Source of the DNA: Sporolactobacillus mangiferae | GTDB taxonomy: Bacteria > Bacillota > Bacilli > Bacillales > Sporolactobacillaceae | DNA: 64,000 bases | NCBI RefSeq assembly: GCF_023336505.1 | Contig: NZ_JAMAST010000008.1 | Span: 22,991-86,990, forward strand | Direction: 5' to 3' | Part shown: positions 18,098-27,355 of the stretch, in pieces | How the letters are laid out: every line of letters starts with the position of its first letter | Numbering within the stretch: the stretch's first letter is position 1 | The notes under the pieces: model-generated | Told to the model about the DNA's origin: nothing | Seen by the model: the letters and a program-made list of their open reading frames with translations, nothing else | The model's database searches: none | Position numbers and translations under genes: made by a program

Positions 18098-18991
18098 TTG
18101 ATTGCTTTAGCAATGGACTATGTTGCTTCGTTCTTTCCCAATGAACGCTTTGTATCAATAGGTGGTTCAATAGCAAGAGGAACTGCGGATCAATACAGTG
18201 ATGTTGATCTAACCATTTATAACCACTTAAAAGTGACCGATGATCAGAACGTTGAATACCGCGATATCATCATCCAGATTCATTTTTCCTCACTGCCAAG
18301 AATAAGGTCTGTCTGCAAAGATCCATGGGCAAATCGTTTTCTATCTGAAATCAGGGTGCTTCGGGATAAAGATAATCTTCTAAGGAACATACATCAGGAA
18401 GCCTGTACATTTCTAAACTCGTCCAGCGCGCAGAAAAAGATGATTTATACAGTTCAGGAGATCGTTCAACATAGAATCCTCGCTGCCAAACGTTTTTATC
18501 AAATCGGCCGATTTTATTCGGCAACCAATGCAGCAATGGGTTCATGGTCGGAAGCAGCTTTTCTTTATTTGTATTTAGCTGTTTCTGATTTAGAGAGAGC
18601 GGAGGCATTTTATGATCAATTATTGCCGCTGTTGGGATTTGATTTAAAGGACAAGGAAAAAGATGCTGTTTTGGAATCTGAATACAAGATTGTCGAGTAT
18701 CATCACAAAGCTTTTTCACTGGGCTTTGTCAGTCCACGTTCTGTATACAAAGAGGAAAAGGTAAGCAGAAGGAAGCCTGGGGCACTTCATCATCTTGCTT
18801 TTCAAGTCGGCTTGCGTGCTGAAGTTGACCGCCTGTTCGCCGAGATTAAAAAAATGAGGATTAACATCGTTCATTTTCCACGATTTTATCCTGAGTATTG
18901 TAAGGATTACTATGCTTTTTTCTTTAAAGATTCTGAGGGTATTGAGTACGAGATTGTTAGCTTCAATCGATCGGCTTACTTTGTACTATAA
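18098..18991 (+). CDS. Chimeric nucleotidyltransferase-VOC (glyoxalase fold) protein
   Basis: A 297-residue reading frame with two unrelated halves. Residues 15-155 are an aminoglycoside-type nucleotidyltransferase (GGSIARGTADQYSDVDL, the GS-x9-DxD core). From about residue 160 (LYLAVSDLERAEAFYDQLLP) it is a VOC domain that normally forms a separate protein of about 130 residues. The 5' end looks damaged: a good RBS (AAAGGAGG) serves ATG 18081, but that frame stops after six codons, as if two bases (GA) were duplicated. The main frame then starts at TTG 18098 without its own RBS. The 3' end runs into the dispersed-element sequence (tactataagaaagttt), which supplies the stop. Function doubtful. 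Confidence 0.7.
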   Translation: MIALAMDYVASFFPNERFVSIGGSIARGTADQYSDVDLTIYNHLKVTDDQNVEYRDIIIQIHFSSLPRIRSVCKDPWANRFLSEIRVLRDKDNLLRNIHQEACTFLNSSSAQKKMIYTVQEIVQHRILAAKRFYQIGRFYSATNAAMGSWSEAAFLYLYLAVSDLERAEAFYDQLLPLLGFDLKDKEKDAVLESEYKIVEYHHKAFSLGFVSPRSVYKEEKVSRRKPGALHHLAFQVGLRAEVDRLFAEIKKMRINIVHFPRFYPEYCKDYYAFFFKDSEGIEYEIVSFNRSAYFVL

Positions 18992-18999
18992 GAAAGTTT
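18984..18999 (+). repeat. Left-end fragment of the dispersed hairpin element
   Basis: tactataagaaagttt is shared with the left end of the full element (61090 onward) and largely with 30779 onward. It overlaps the last codons and stop of the chimeric gene. Confidence 0.55.
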
Positions 19000-19094
19000 G
19001 AAAAATTGGATGAAGTGCTGGACTGTTTGTAATGCATCCTGTCTTAAACGGCAAGCTTTAAAACTTTGAATCTCACGTCAATGGACAGAAATGG

Positions 19095-19805
19095 ATGATG
19101 CTGATGAAAAAATTAAAAACCCTGTCCCTAGTTGCTGCTTCGTTCATTGTGTTAGTGGTTTTGATTGGCTTCTATCTTGATCGATTTCACGGTTTTCATG
19201 ATCAGCACGTATTCAGTGGTGACCTGGACCGTGATCAGGTCACCAATCAATTCGATGCGGATACGGATGGCGATGGCGCGGCAAATCTCAAGGATGGGGA
19301 CGCCAACGGAAATGGAAAATCGAATCAACAGGATCTCATTGATGGAGCAAAGCAGCTGGTTGGTGTGCTCTATGATCCGCTGAAAGGCGGACATGGTAAC
19401 ATCGGCGGAAATATGGGTTTCATTGTTTGTGTTGATGTTCCGCGCATTGCCTATGCGGATGCCGGTATTTCTCTGGATCAGCTGCTCAAAAATGATTTTG
19501 CACATCATCCGGACCACTATCAGACCCAAAAAGGCACCAACACACCGGCAACTCCTTATTTTTATCGCCGTGTGCGCAATGTCTATGATTATGCCCGTAA
19601 TAATGGGCAGCTTGTTGCGAATGCAACGTACCCCAAAGTCGGCGACATTGTTTTTTACAGCCGATATCATGCGACACTTGTGGTGGGGACGTACTCAGAC
19701 GGAACCTATGATGAGGTAGAGGCAAGCCCGAAACAGGTGTATGTTCGCGACCATGTACATAAGAAATGGAAAAAACGTGATGTTGCCCGACTGCTGAATA
19801 AATAG
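19095..19805 (+). CDS. Membrane-anchored DUF1287 (NlpC/P60-like) protein with Asp-rich calcium-type repeats
   Basis: A 236-residue protein. An N-terminal membrane anchor (LVAASFIVLVVLIGFYLD, about 11-28) is followed by thrombospondin-3-like Asp repeats (DLDRDQVTNQFDADTDGDGA, about 43-80). The DUF1287 domain follows, with a Cys in GFIVCVDVPRIAY and a His in FYSRYHATLVVG that fit a cysteine-hydrolase pair. DUF1287 proteins are predicted cell-wall hydrolases. Three nearby ATGs (19095, 19098, 19104) are possible starts. Probably acts outside the membrane. Confidence 0.8.
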   Translation: MMLMKKLKTLSLVAASFIVLVVLIGFYLDRFHGFHDQHVFSGDLDRDQVTNQFDADTDGDGAANLKDGDANGNGKSNQQDLIDGAKQLVGVLYDPLKGGHGNIGGNMGFIVCVDVPRIAYADAGISLDQLLKNDFAHHPDHYQTQKGTNTPATPYFYRRVRNVYDYARNNGQLVANATYPKVGDIVFYSRYHATLVVGTYSDGTYDEVEASPKQVYVRDHVHKKWKKRDVARLLNK

Positions 19806-19886
19806 GCAGAAAGCAAGGCAGGCTTATGAATCGCAGATTTACTCACATCTATTCAAGGTCAACATTGAAAGAAGGAAACAGATGAA

Positions 19887-20414
19887 ATGAACGGACGATT
19901 ATATTTGTACAAGCCTTCATTCCGTGAACTGGCTTATCGACAAAAACTATTGGCACAGCCGGACACTATGTCATTCAATCGCGGCTATCATCTGCCACTT
20001 GATAATTATAATAACGACCCAGGGTGCATTGATTTCACGGAAAAGTATTGGAACGATTGGTATTTGCGATGGAACGGCAACGGGACTAAAAACTACTATG
20101 CGTATATTATGAAAAATGATACCCGAACGCCAATCGGTGAAGTGGCCCTGCGATATGACGCAGAACAGAGAGCCTACTGCGTGAACATAATCATTGAAGC
20201 AAAATTTCGCGGATGTGGATACAGTGAAGAAGCTGTGCGGCTGCTCATTGAAACAGCCTTCAATCAATTAGGCGCAGAGAAACTGTATGACGAGTTTCCT
20301 GGGGCAAGGACGTCAGCTGAGAAAGTTTTCAAGAAACTTGGATTTATCAGGACCTCGGAATCAATTGTGGAATTGACAAAGGTCCAATATTTGAAAACAC
20401 TGAATCATGGTTGA
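19887..20414 (+). CDS. GNAT-family N-acetyltransferase (RimJ/RimL-like)
   Basis: A 175-residue acetyl-CoA transferase fold. The acetyl-CoA loop is degenerate but recognisable (AKFRGCGYSEEAVRLL, about 110-125), and the C-terminal FKKLGF motif is present. The N-terminus (YKPSFRELAYRQKLLAQPDT) resembles GNATs acting on small molecules. GAAGGAAACAG precedes the ATG. Substrate unknown. One of several GNAT genes in this accessory stretch. Confidence 0.82.
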   Translation: MNGRLYLYKPSFRELAYRQKLLAQPDTMSFNRGYHLPLDNYNNDPGCIDFTEKYWNDWYLRWNGNGTKNYYAYIMKNDTRTPIGEVALRYDAEQRAYCVNIIIEAKFRGCGYSEEAVRLLIETAFNQLGAEKLYDEFPGARTSAEKVFKKLGFIRTSESIVELTKVQYLKTLNHG

Positions 20415-20585
20415 AAAGCATGGGTGAGTATTTGGACGTCCGTTTTTTCTGAACATACATAAATATAATATTTTTGAATAAATGGTTGCAAAACAATCAA
20501 AAAATGCTTTGCTTTTCAACGTATTTAATCGTATTTTTATTAAAAAGCGATTATCAGTGCCAGTAGCGGAAAAGGTGATGATTCG

Positions 20586-20918
20586 GTGGCTTGGGGTTAC
20601 ATTATAAAATTTATCATTGGCGGGACCATTTTTGTGCTCATGTCCTATTTCAGCAAATCAAAGATTCTGTTTTTATCAGGGGTCATCACTTTTATTCCTG
20701 TCATGACGTTGATCAATATGGGGCTGCAAATTCGGCATATGAATGTTGAGGAATTCAGGACCACAGAATTTGATGGAATTTTTGGCGCGTTCGGCGCGGT
20801 TGTCTTAATTTTTTCTGTGTTTTTCTTAACAAATTGGCTGCGTCCGGTAAACGCAGTTATTTTGTCCGCAGGAATATATCTTATTTATATGGCGTCCTGC
20901 AAGTACCTGTTAGGTTAA
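20586..20918 (+). CDS. Small four-helix membrane protein, GlpM-like
   Basis: A 110-residue hydrophobic protein with four predicted helices, including FIIGGTIFVLMSYFSKSKIL and LFLSGVITFIPVMTLI. Length and helix pattern fit the GlpM/DUF3147-like group. It starts at GTG 20586 with AAAAGGTG 8 nt upstream. Probably co-transcribed with the 47-residue protein that follows. Function unknown. Confidence 0.65.
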   Translation: MAWGYIIKFIIGGTIFVLMSYFSKSKILFLSGVITFIPVMTLINMGLQIRHMNVEEFRTTEFDGIFGAFGAVVLIFSVFFLTNWLRPVNAVILSAGIYLIYMASCKYLLG

Positions 20919-20944
20919 GCGAAACGAAGATAGGGGACCAGATC

Positions 20945-21088
20945 ATGACTGACGATGACAAAAAAGTAAAAAAAATCAGTGAAGATAACAATTTTGATCG
21001 CGTTTTCATCGGAAAACCAGGATGTATGTCTGTGATTGTAATCATTGCCATCGCATTTATTTTATATGCTCTTTTTATTGCAAAATAG
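20945..21088 (+). CDS. 47-residue single-pass membrane protein
   Basis: Charged N-terminus (MTDDDKKVKKISEDNNFDRV) followed by one helix (MSVIVIIAIAFILYALFIAK). AGGGG lies 10 nt upstream of ATG 20945. Unknown family. It follows the GlpM-like gene by 26 bp. Confidence 0.55.
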   Translation: MTDDDKKVKKISEDNNFDRVFIGKPGCMSVIVIIAIAFILYALFIAK

Positions 21089-21145
21089 GAGTAATGCCGA
21101 CAGTTGATGCATGAAAGCACTATGGAATGAAATGGAGCGTATAAA

Positions 21146-21505
21146 ATGCACATAAAGAAAACCTATTTTCGCATGTATGTGAATGATTTAGACGAAGTTC
21201 TGCCGTTCTATGAAAAATTGTTTGGTATGCATCCGGACACACGATTTAACTATCCTGAAATGCATCTGGAACTCGCTTCAATTGGTGATTTTCTGTTTGT
21301 CGCAGGGAAACGTGAAGATCTGAAACCATTCAGCAAAACCAAAGTGACTTTCATGGTTGACTCACTTGATGACTTTCTCATTTATTTTAAGCAGAACCAT
21401 TTTGAGATCATCAGAGAACCACGAAAAGTACCAACAGGAAAAAATGTCACGGTAAGACACCCTGACGGTCTTATTGCGGAATATGTTGAACATCAATCTT
21501 CATAA
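21146..21505 (+). CDS. VOC-family (glyoxalase/bleomycin-resistance fold) protein
   Basis: A 119-residue single VOC domain (YFRMYVNDLDEVLPFYEKLF at residues 6-25, and VRHPDGLIAEYVEH near the end). A metal-binding Glu is plausible in IAEYVE. Such proteins are lyases, dioxygenases or drug-binding proteins; no specific role can be set. Confidence 0.8.
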   Translation: MHIKKTYFRMYVNDLDEVLPFYEKLFGMHPDTRFNYPEMHLELASIGDFLFVAGKREDLKPFSKTKVTFMVDSLDDFLIYFKQNHFEIIREPRKVPTGKNVTVRHPDGLIAEYVEHQSS

Positions 21506-21608
21506 ATAAAGTCAGTTAATCTCGCGAGCAGCCAATCCATCTCATTGCTTAATGGATGAATTGATAACTTTTTATTGGAACGATACTCAAAAATTGTGAG
21601 CAATTATC

Positions 21609-21707
21609 GCATTACCATTAGTAACAGATGCTCAAGTGCTTGATTTTGGAAGGTAATTTGGCATTACAGCTAATCATTTTGTGCCAAATAACTCATTTTT
21701 GCAATAG
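21609..21707 (+). pseudogene. Degenerate fragment of a SAM-dependent methyltransferase
   Basis: One frame reads ALPLVTDAQVLDFGR, a stop, then FGITANHFVPNN. This matches SAM motif I (VLDFGxGFGITANHF) of a class I methyltransferase, with a stop inside the glycine loop and a second stop soon after. The rest of the 325-bp gap (21506-21830) shows no gene. Confidence 0.4.
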
Positions 21708-21830
21708 AATCAAATGCAGACATGGTTAAGATGAGCGTGAAAGAAAAGAAAATAAGTATGATCGGGTTATTGGCGGATTGAATGAATCAAAAAGCTGAAT
21801 AAAAACAACCCCAATGGTAGTGAAACCAAA

Positions 21831-22214
21831 ATGAACAGATATGAGATGGATCGTCTTTTTCAGAATTATGTCAACGGATGGAAAAAAAGTGACAAACAGT
21901 TAATTATAAGCACCTGTGATGTTACCTGTGAAATCATTGAATGCTATGGTCCGGTTTATAAAGGAACCAATCAAATAGAAAGCTGGATTGATGCTTGGAT
22001 AAGCAGGCATCATCGGGTGAAACAATGGGATATCCTGAGAAATTACATTGATACTGCTTCTTTAACAGCCGTTTTTGAATGGGCATTTAAATGCTATTCG
22101 GGAAAAAAAGATCATCATTTCAAAGGCTGCAGTGTTGTTCAATACAATAGTACATATATTACATGCATAAAAGAATATAGAATGGAAGCTGTTCATTATT
22201 ATCCTTATGAGTAA
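21831..22214 (+). CDS. SnoaL/NTF2-like fold protein
   Basis: A 127-residue alpha+beta protein. The pattern (FQNYVNGWKKSDKQLIISTC, WIDAWISRHH, AVFEWAFKC, a C-terminal YRMEAVHYYPYE strand) is typical of polyketide-cyclase-like NTF2 proteins. No strong RBS is seen. Function unknown. Confidence 0.65.
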   Translation: MNRYEMDRLFQNYVNGWKKSDKQLIISTCDVTCEIIECYGPVYKGTNQIESWIDAWISRHHRVKQWDILRNYIDTASLTAVFEWAFKCYSGKKDHHFKGCSVVQYNSTYITCIKEYRMEAVHYYPYE

Positions 22215-22242
22215 GCTACCTATTGTTGTGGCAACTGCTTGA

Positions 22243-22488
22243 GAGAAATGTTCTATTGACTTTTTGTGGGTTGATAAAGCAGTTCGCGGTAAGGGATACG
22301 GTAGTAAATTATTGAATAAGATGGAGAACTTTGCACTGGAAAGTGGATGCAGGTTCATCGATCTGGATACATTCAGTTTTCAGGCGCCTGAGTTTTATAA
22401 AAAACACGGGTTTCAAGTTTTTGGTGTTCTTGAAAATCATCCGGAGGGATTTAATCAATATTTTTTACAAAAGAGATTCGCGAAATAA
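22243..22488 (+). pseudogene. C-terminal half of a GNAT acetyltransferase
   Basis: The reading starts abruptly as FLWVDKAVRGKGYGSKLLN, the acetyl-CoA loop strand of a GNAT, and runs to the normal end (FYKKHGFQVFGVLENHPEG). The first 50-60 residues expected of the family are missing, and a stop lies just upstream at 22240. So this is a truncated gene unless translation begins at TTG 22264. Confidence 0.7.
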
Positions 22489-22593
22489 AGAAGATGTCTG
22501 GTGGTTTAGAATTATTGTGCGATTATGGGGGAGGGAACCTTTTTGAACGTTTTCTCAAATGTAATTGGTAGTTTTGATTTCACAGGTGACTGT

Positions 22594-23160
22594 ATGAATG
22601 ATGCTTATCAATTTTTGGTACAGCATCATTTGCCGGCGGTTGCAGAACACTCGAAACGAGTGAGTCAAGAAGCAGAACGATTAGCAAAAGAATGTCTTTA
22701 TCCAGAACATAAGGCTGCGATTGCTGGCATTTTACATGATATTAGTGCAGTATTCCCTTCAGCTGAACGTTTGTCGGTAGCTCAGGAACTCGGTATTCCC
22801 ATTTTGGACGAGGAGATTGATTTTCCGATGCTCCTTCACCAAAAGATATCCAAAGTGATAGCACAAGATCTATTTCAAATAAGAGATTTAGAAATATTGA
22901 ATGCGATAGAATGTCACACAACACTTAGAAAGAATCCGGGGCAACTGGATCTTATTCTATTTGTGGCGGATAAGATCAAATGGGATCAAGAGGGCACGCC
23001 TCCTTACGTAGAGGAATTGAATCGTGCATTGCATGATTCAATAACCAGTGCAGCGTATTGCTATATTCATTATTTAATGCTGCATAAGAATGAACTAAAA
23101 GTAGTGCATCCCTGGTTATCCGAAGCATACCTTGACTTAGAAAAGAGGGTATCATTCTAA
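22594..23160 (+). CDS. HD-domain phosphohydrolase, YqeK-like
   Basis: A 188-residue HD protein. The metal-binding pattern is H-x (EHSKRVSQEA, about residue 19), HD (GILHDIS, about 48), H (ECHTTL, about 108) and D (FVADKIKWDQEGTPPY, about 128). This matches the YqeK group of Ap4A symmetrical hydrolases. ATG 22594 follows an AGGTG box. It is unlinked to nadD, so it may be a paralog with another nucleotide substrate. Confidence 0.8.
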   Translation: MNDAYQFLVQHHLPAVAEHSKRVSQEAERLAKECLYPEHKAAIAGILHDISAVFPSAERLSVAQELGIPILDEEIDFPMLLHQKISKVIAQDLFQIRDLEILNAIECHTTLRKNPGQLDLILFVADKIKWDQEGTPPYVEELNRALHDSITSAAYCYIHYLMLHKNELKVVHPWLSEAYLDLEKRVSF

Positions 23161-23342
23161 GTTTTTTTATAGAGAAGGATCAATCTTAACGCTTCGAGGG
23201 TCTATGGTCCTGCCGTTTCACTGCATCCATTCCTTGGTTTCATTTTTGACAGATTTCGTAACTTTGTTAACAATCGTTGTACACAGGGAGCATACGTTCT
23301 ATAATGAGACAAGAAAGACTGATCAAGGATGGTGATAAGCCA

Positions 23343-23708
23343 ATGATTAATCATATTAATGTGATCGTTAGTGATTTGAAACGCAGTGCCGATTTTTATG
23401 AGCGTGTTCTTGCGATGTTAGGTTATCACAAGCATTTGGTTAACGAACAATCTGTAAGTTTCAGTGATGGGATTTCAAGTGACCCGGGAGGCGATCTGTG
23501 GCTGTCAGTTGGGGAACCTGTATATGGTCATTTTGCATTTCAGGCTAATACCCATAAGGAAGTCCAGGACTTCTTTGAACAGGGGTTAAAGTGTGGCGGA
23601 AAAAGTAATGGTGCCCCCGGATACCGGGTGCATTATCACCCTCAATACTATGCTGCCTATCTTTTAGATCCTGATGGATATAACATTGAAGCAGTTTGCC
23701 ACGAGTAA
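23343..23708 (+). CDS. VOC-family protein (full-length copy)
   Basis: A 121-residue glyoxalase-fold protein: HINVIVSDLKRSADFYERVL at the start and YYAAYLLDPDGYNIEAVCHE at the end. Candidate metal ligands are the N-terminal His and the C-terminal Glu. ATG 23343 is used because it gives the family-length N-terminus behind AAGGATGG. A second, truncated copy of its C-terminal part lies at 29916-30056. Confidence 0.82.
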   Translation: MINHINVIVSDLKRSADFYERVLAMLGYHKHLVNEQSVSFSDGISSDPGGDLWLSVGEPVYGHFAFQANTHKEVQDFFEQGLKCGGKSNGAPGYRVHYHPQYYAAYLLDPDGYNIEAVCHE

Positions 23709-23719
23709 GCTTTTGCGGC

Positions 23720-23902
23720 GGAATTTTGGAGGCTCGAAAAACGGGCTACCTCAAGTTAATCTTAGAAACAAGATTGATCAATCAAAATGCAGTTCGGTTT
23801 TATCAGCGAAAATCTTATCATCGCATTTTAAACTATGGAAAGTATGTGGAACATTCTGAATCCGTGTGCTTTGAAAAGGATCTGAACATACATACATGCT
23901 GA
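23720..23902 (+). pseudogene. C-terminal fragment of a GNAT acetyltransferase
   Basis: The frame reads LEARKTGYLKLILETRLINQ, then AVRFYQRKSYHRILNYGKYV and ESVCFEKDL. This is the final third of a GNAT of the type that ends in NYGKYxxxxESxCFEKxL. It begins within 20 bp of the VOC stop with no start codon of its own, so it is a remnant joined to the VOC gene by deletion. Confidence 0.65.
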
Positions 23903-23986
23903 TGACTGAACGATATGTGAGTAAATAGGATACAACGTCACAATAGAGATGACTCAGAAAAGCGATGCGATCAGGAGGAAGCCTGC

Positions 23987-24850
23987 ATGAATATTCAAGT
24001 ACATACGTTACATGCATTCACAAAAAACGGTACAGGCGGTAATCCCGCCGGCGTAGTTCTAGAAGCTGATTCCCTCAAAAGAGAAGAAATGCAGCTGGTT
24101 GCTCGTAAAATTGGATTTTCGGAAACAGCGTTTTTTCAGCGGTCAACCGTAGCTGATTTTAAACTGAGCTACTTTACCCCAAATAATGAAGTCCCTTTAT
24201 GCGGTCATGCGACGATCGCCGCTTTTTATTTACTGCATGCAGAGCAGAAGATTCACCCGGGCGTGTATGCATTAGAAACTAAGGCCGGGATACTTTCTGT
24301 GCGCGTTAATGATACGCAACAAGTATTTCTTTCTCAGGCACTCCCCGCTTTTTATGAGCAGCCAAACAAAAAAGAAATTGCGGAATCATTGAATCTTCCG
24401 GACACGGGATTTGATCCTGATCTTCCTGTTGAAATTGTCTCAACCGGATTACGGGACATCCTTGTTCCGATTAAGAATGTTTCTGTTTTAAATCATATAA
24501 AGCCTGACTTCTCCCAAATTCGCGAAATAAGCAAAAAGTATCACGTTGTCGGTTATCATTTGTTCACACTAAATGAAAGCAGCGATAAAGTAGCCAGTTG
24601 CCGGAATTTTGCGCCGTTATATGACATTCCTGAAGAAAGTGCAACAGGAACATCAACCGGGGCATTGACATGCTATTTGTATAAATATAATAAGATTCAA
24701 GGGAATCAACAATTAGAATTTGAACAGGGCTACAGCATGAACTGCACATCTTCAATTCTTTCAAAACTAACCATTGAAAATGGAGCAATCATACGGATTG
24801 AAGTAGGAGGAACAGCTGCACAAATGAATGAGCACTTGATTTCTTTATAA
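23987..24850 (+). CDS. PhzF-family isomerase/epimerase-like protein
   Basis: A 287-residue protein of the diaminopimelate-epimerase fold. The catalytic Glu is in IGFSETAFF (about residue 45). Typical motifs are NEVPLCGHATIAAFYLL (about 66-82) and EESATGTSTGALTCYL (about 215-230). A clear AGGAGG is 6-8 nt before ATG 23987. There are no phenazine genes nearby, so a housekeeping or detoxification role is more likely than phenazine synthesis. Confidence 0.9.
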   Translation: MNIQVHTLHAFTKNGTGGNPAGVVLEADSLKREEMQLVARKIGFSETAFFQRSTVADFKLSYFTPNNEVPLCGHATIAAFYLLHAEQKIHPGVYALETKAGILSVRVNDTQQVFLSQALPAFYEQPNKKEIAESLNLPDTGFDPDLPVEIVSTGLRDILVPIKNVSVLNHIKPDFSQIREISKKYHVVGYHLFTLNESSDKVASCRNFAPLYDIPEESATGTSTGALTCYLYKYNKIQGNQQLEFEQGYSMNCTSSILSKLTIENGAIIRIEVGGTAAQMNEHLISL

Positions 24851-25000
24851 ATCAACTTGAAACGGTTGCGCCAAACATCCCTGCTGCGCGGGTGACGCAA
24901 ACTGTGAATGGCCTCATAACGAGAATATTATTTGCGGGAGTGATTTTTTACGGAACTTTGGGATATTTATGATGAAAACAGAAACTTAACTGGCAGAACA

Positions 25001-25465
25001 ATGGAACGAGGAAGTAAATTTGATAAAGGTGATTATCATCTTGTCGTTCATGTTTGTATTTTTAATTCAAAAAATGAAATGCTTATCCAACAACGTCAGC
25101 CATGGAAAAAGGGCTGGCCAAATATGTGGGATGTCTCTGTCGGTGGCAGTGCATTGTCTGGCGAAACAAGTAAAAAAGCCGCCGAACGAGAAACGTTTGA
25201 AGAAATAGGCTATAAAATTGATTTATCAAATGAACGACCATTTTTTACGATAAATTTTGATGAGGGCTTTGATGATTACTATCTTGTTAAGAGAGAAATC
25301 GATATTAAAGATTTAAAATTACAAGATGAGGAAGTTCAATCAGTGAAATGGGCAAATAAGAATGAGATTTTACAACAAGTTGACGAAGGAAATTTTATCG
25401 ATTATTGGTTTATTGCTCTTTTATTTGATATGCGACACCATAGAGGTGCACATCGTATCAAATGA
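25001..25465 (+). CDS. NUDIX hydrolase (IDI-like), normal start codon lost
   Basis: The Nudix box fits GX5EX7REUXEEXGU exactly (from the GSALSGE segment through REtfEEIGY, about residues 48-70 counted from ATG 25001). Homologous N-termini continue upstream: codons at 24953-25000 encode ELWDIYDENRNLTGRT in frame, preceded by ACG (24950) and a stop (TGA), with no ATG/GTG/TTG where the family starts. ATG 25001 has no RBS. Either translation uses a poor start or the gene is dying. The substrate is an unspecified nucleoside or isoprenoid diphosphate. Confidence 0.75.
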   Translation: MERGSKFDKGDYHLVVHVCIFNSKNEMLIQQRQPWKKGWPNMWDVSVGGSALSGETSKKAAERETFEEIGYKIDLSNERPFFTINFDEGFDDYYLVKREIDIKDLKLQDEEVQSVKWANKNEILQQVDEGNFIDYWFIALLFDMRHHRGAHRIK

Positions 25466-25609
25466 ATCTATTCTTTTAACACAACAAGTTTATTAATGAA
25501 ATACGTCCACATAACAGATATTGCCGTATGTAGCTGATTTTAAAATGATATACGAATGCATATTCCTGCGATATGCTTCATGTATCTCAAGGTTAGGGGA
25601 TGTAAAATA

Positions 25610-26080
25610 GTGAATTTAAATGAAGCATTTCTGGATTTTTTGGTCGAAGCAAAAAAGAAATCGTATGCCTCTCAGGGTGATGATGCATCCGTGGAGCCCA
25701 AACTTGAAGGTTCGCAACAATTAGAATTTCAAAATGGGGACTTCTTCTACAGAGATATCTATTTTGGGATGAGTTATTTCATTGGGCAGGAAACCGTTTA
25801 TTATCAGGAAAAGCCAATATGGTCTATGGTGTATTCAGGCGGCGTGAACAGTAAGCAGGATATTAAAGATGCCCGAACAATTTATTCTTTTTTAAGAAAA
25901 GCGATGCGCGAAGTTAATTTAGATACTCCATTTCGTGGACCTAAGCAATTCACAGAGGGAAATTTTATCTACTCTGACTCACATGAAGGCAGTATTGAGT
26001 TATTTAAAGGGATAGAGAACATTTCATTTAGAGATGAGAAAGTTTACCGCCTCAGCTATTCCGGTGGATCGATTAGATAA
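25610..26080 (+). CDS. DUF5680-type protein
   Basis: A 156-residue soluble protein: LNEAFLDFLVEAKKKSYASQ at the N-terminus, then repeated aromatic strands (YRDIYFGMSYFIGQETVYY, WSMVYSGGV, and a second SYSGGSIR at the end). GTG 25610 with AGGGG about 10 nt upstream gives the usual family start. No known activity. Confidence 0.65.
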   Translation: MNLNEAFLDFLVEAKKKSYASQGDDASVEPKLEGSQQLEFQNGDFFYRDIYFGMSYFIGQETVYYQEKPIWSMVYSGGVNSKQDIKDARTIYSFLRKAMREVNLDTPFRGPKQFTEGNFIYSDSHEGSIELFKGIENISFRDEKVYRLSYSGGSIR

Positions 26081-26247
26081 TTGTACGATGTTTTGAACAG
26101 CAGAAGATGGATTCTGAGCGACAAGCTGGGAGGTTTTATTTTGGAAATAGAGGATTTTTCAAAATTAAAATCCATCGTTTCGATCTAATTGAATCCCGTA
26201 TTAAGCGGCACACGGGTCATGCCATAAACGAGTGAGGAGAAAAAATA

Positions 26248-26709
26248 ATAAACATTAAAATCGACGATTTAACCGGTGATCAGGTCATTAAACTGATTAA
26301 AGCACATCTTCAGGGCATGGCGCAGGTTTCTCAGCCTGAAAGTATTCACGCAATGGCACTTGAGGCATTAAGAAGGCCGGAAATAACCTTTTGGAGTGCA
26401 TGGGAAAAGGATGAATTACTCGGTTGCGGTGCGCTTAGGGAGCTCGATCATCAGCATGGAGAGGTCAAGTCCATGAGAACAGCATCAGCGCATCTGAGAA
26501 AAGGTGTGGCTAAGCAGATTCTTCAAAAAATAATCGAAGAAGCTCGCAGACGTGGGTATCACCGGTTAAGTTTAGAAACAGGGGCGGGTGCAGCCTTTGC
26601 GCCTGCGAGAAAATTATATGAGTGTTTTGGATTTCACGAATGTCAGCCCTTTGCAGACTACACCAATGATCCCAATAGTACATACATGACAAAGGAATTC
26701 TACCATTGA
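26248..26709 (+). pseudogene. GNAT acetyltransferase whose start codon reads ATA
   Basis: The frame covers a complete small GNAT of 153 residues (IKIDDLTGDQVIKLIKAHLQ, HLRKGVAKQILQ loop, AFAPARKLYECFGF). The expected start position (after GAGGAG at about 8-10 nt) is ATA 26248-26250 instead of ATG. The first ATG in frame (26317) would remove 23 residues of the first strand and helix. It is probably silenced or very weakly translated. Confidence 0.65.
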
Positions 26710-26757
26710 TGCTGGCAGTCCTATTTTGACAATCCATGATTAGGGATGTGGAATCGA

Positions 26758-27306
26758 ATGATTCGTGCGCAAAAAAAATTCACGGGCAGTGGTGGGATCA
26801 ACTACATAATCAGGTCGGCATGTCCGGATGATGCAAAGCGTTTATCCGAGATTAGGGTACAAATTGACGGTGAAACTCAGAACATGGACAGAGAATCAGG
26901 GGAGCAGTTCATAGATGAGCAGAGCTTTCGGCAATTAATTAAAGAAGATACAGAAAGTGATCGGAATCTTTTTCTGGTTGCCTCGATTGACCACATCATC
27001 GTGGGTTTTTCAAGATGCCAGGGAAATCATTTAAAACGATTCGCTCATAAAGTTGAATTTGGTGTTTGCATTTTAAGAAAATACTGGGGTCTCGGGATCG
27101 GAACCCATCTGCTTAAAGAGTCGATTGCATGGGCAGAATCCAATACGATTAAAAAAATGACCCTTACTGTTTTAGAAACAAATGAAAAGGCAGTCGGCCT
27201 TTATAGAAAATTTGGGTTTGAGATTGAGGGTGTTTTAAAAAAAGATAAATTATTATCTGATGGCCGTTACTACAATACAATTGTCATGGGAAGAGTGAGC
27301 AAGTAA
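26758..27306 (+). CDS. GNAT-family N-acetyltransferase (ribosomal-protein type)
   Basis: A 182-residue GNAT: YIIRSACPDDAKRLSEIRVQ at the N-terminus, the acetyl-CoA loop in RKYWGLGIGTHLLKESI (about 105-120), and ETNEKAVGLYRKFGFEIEG at the C-terminus. This is a very common Bacillus-type acetyltransferase of unknown substrate. ATG 26758 is chosen (AGGG upstream); ATG 26746 is also possible. Confidence 0.85.
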   Translation: MIRAQKKFTGSGGINYIIRSACPDDAKRLSEIRVQIDGETQNMDRESGEQFIDEQSFRQLIKEDTESDRNLFLVASIDHIIVGFSRCQGNHLKRFAHKVEFGVCILRKYWGLGIGTHLLKESIAWAESNTIKKMTLTVLETNEKAVGLYRKFGFEIEGVLKKDKLLSDGRYYNTIVMGRVSK

Positions 27307-27355
27307 AATTTTCTATGTTCTGAAATTCATGCAATAGTGTAGAGGTGGGTGAAGC

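Noticed and set aside
26081..26247. Tiny ORF after GGGAGG reading MEIEDFSKLKSIVSI
   Set aside because: Only 15 codons with no family; likely a scrap of a former gene.
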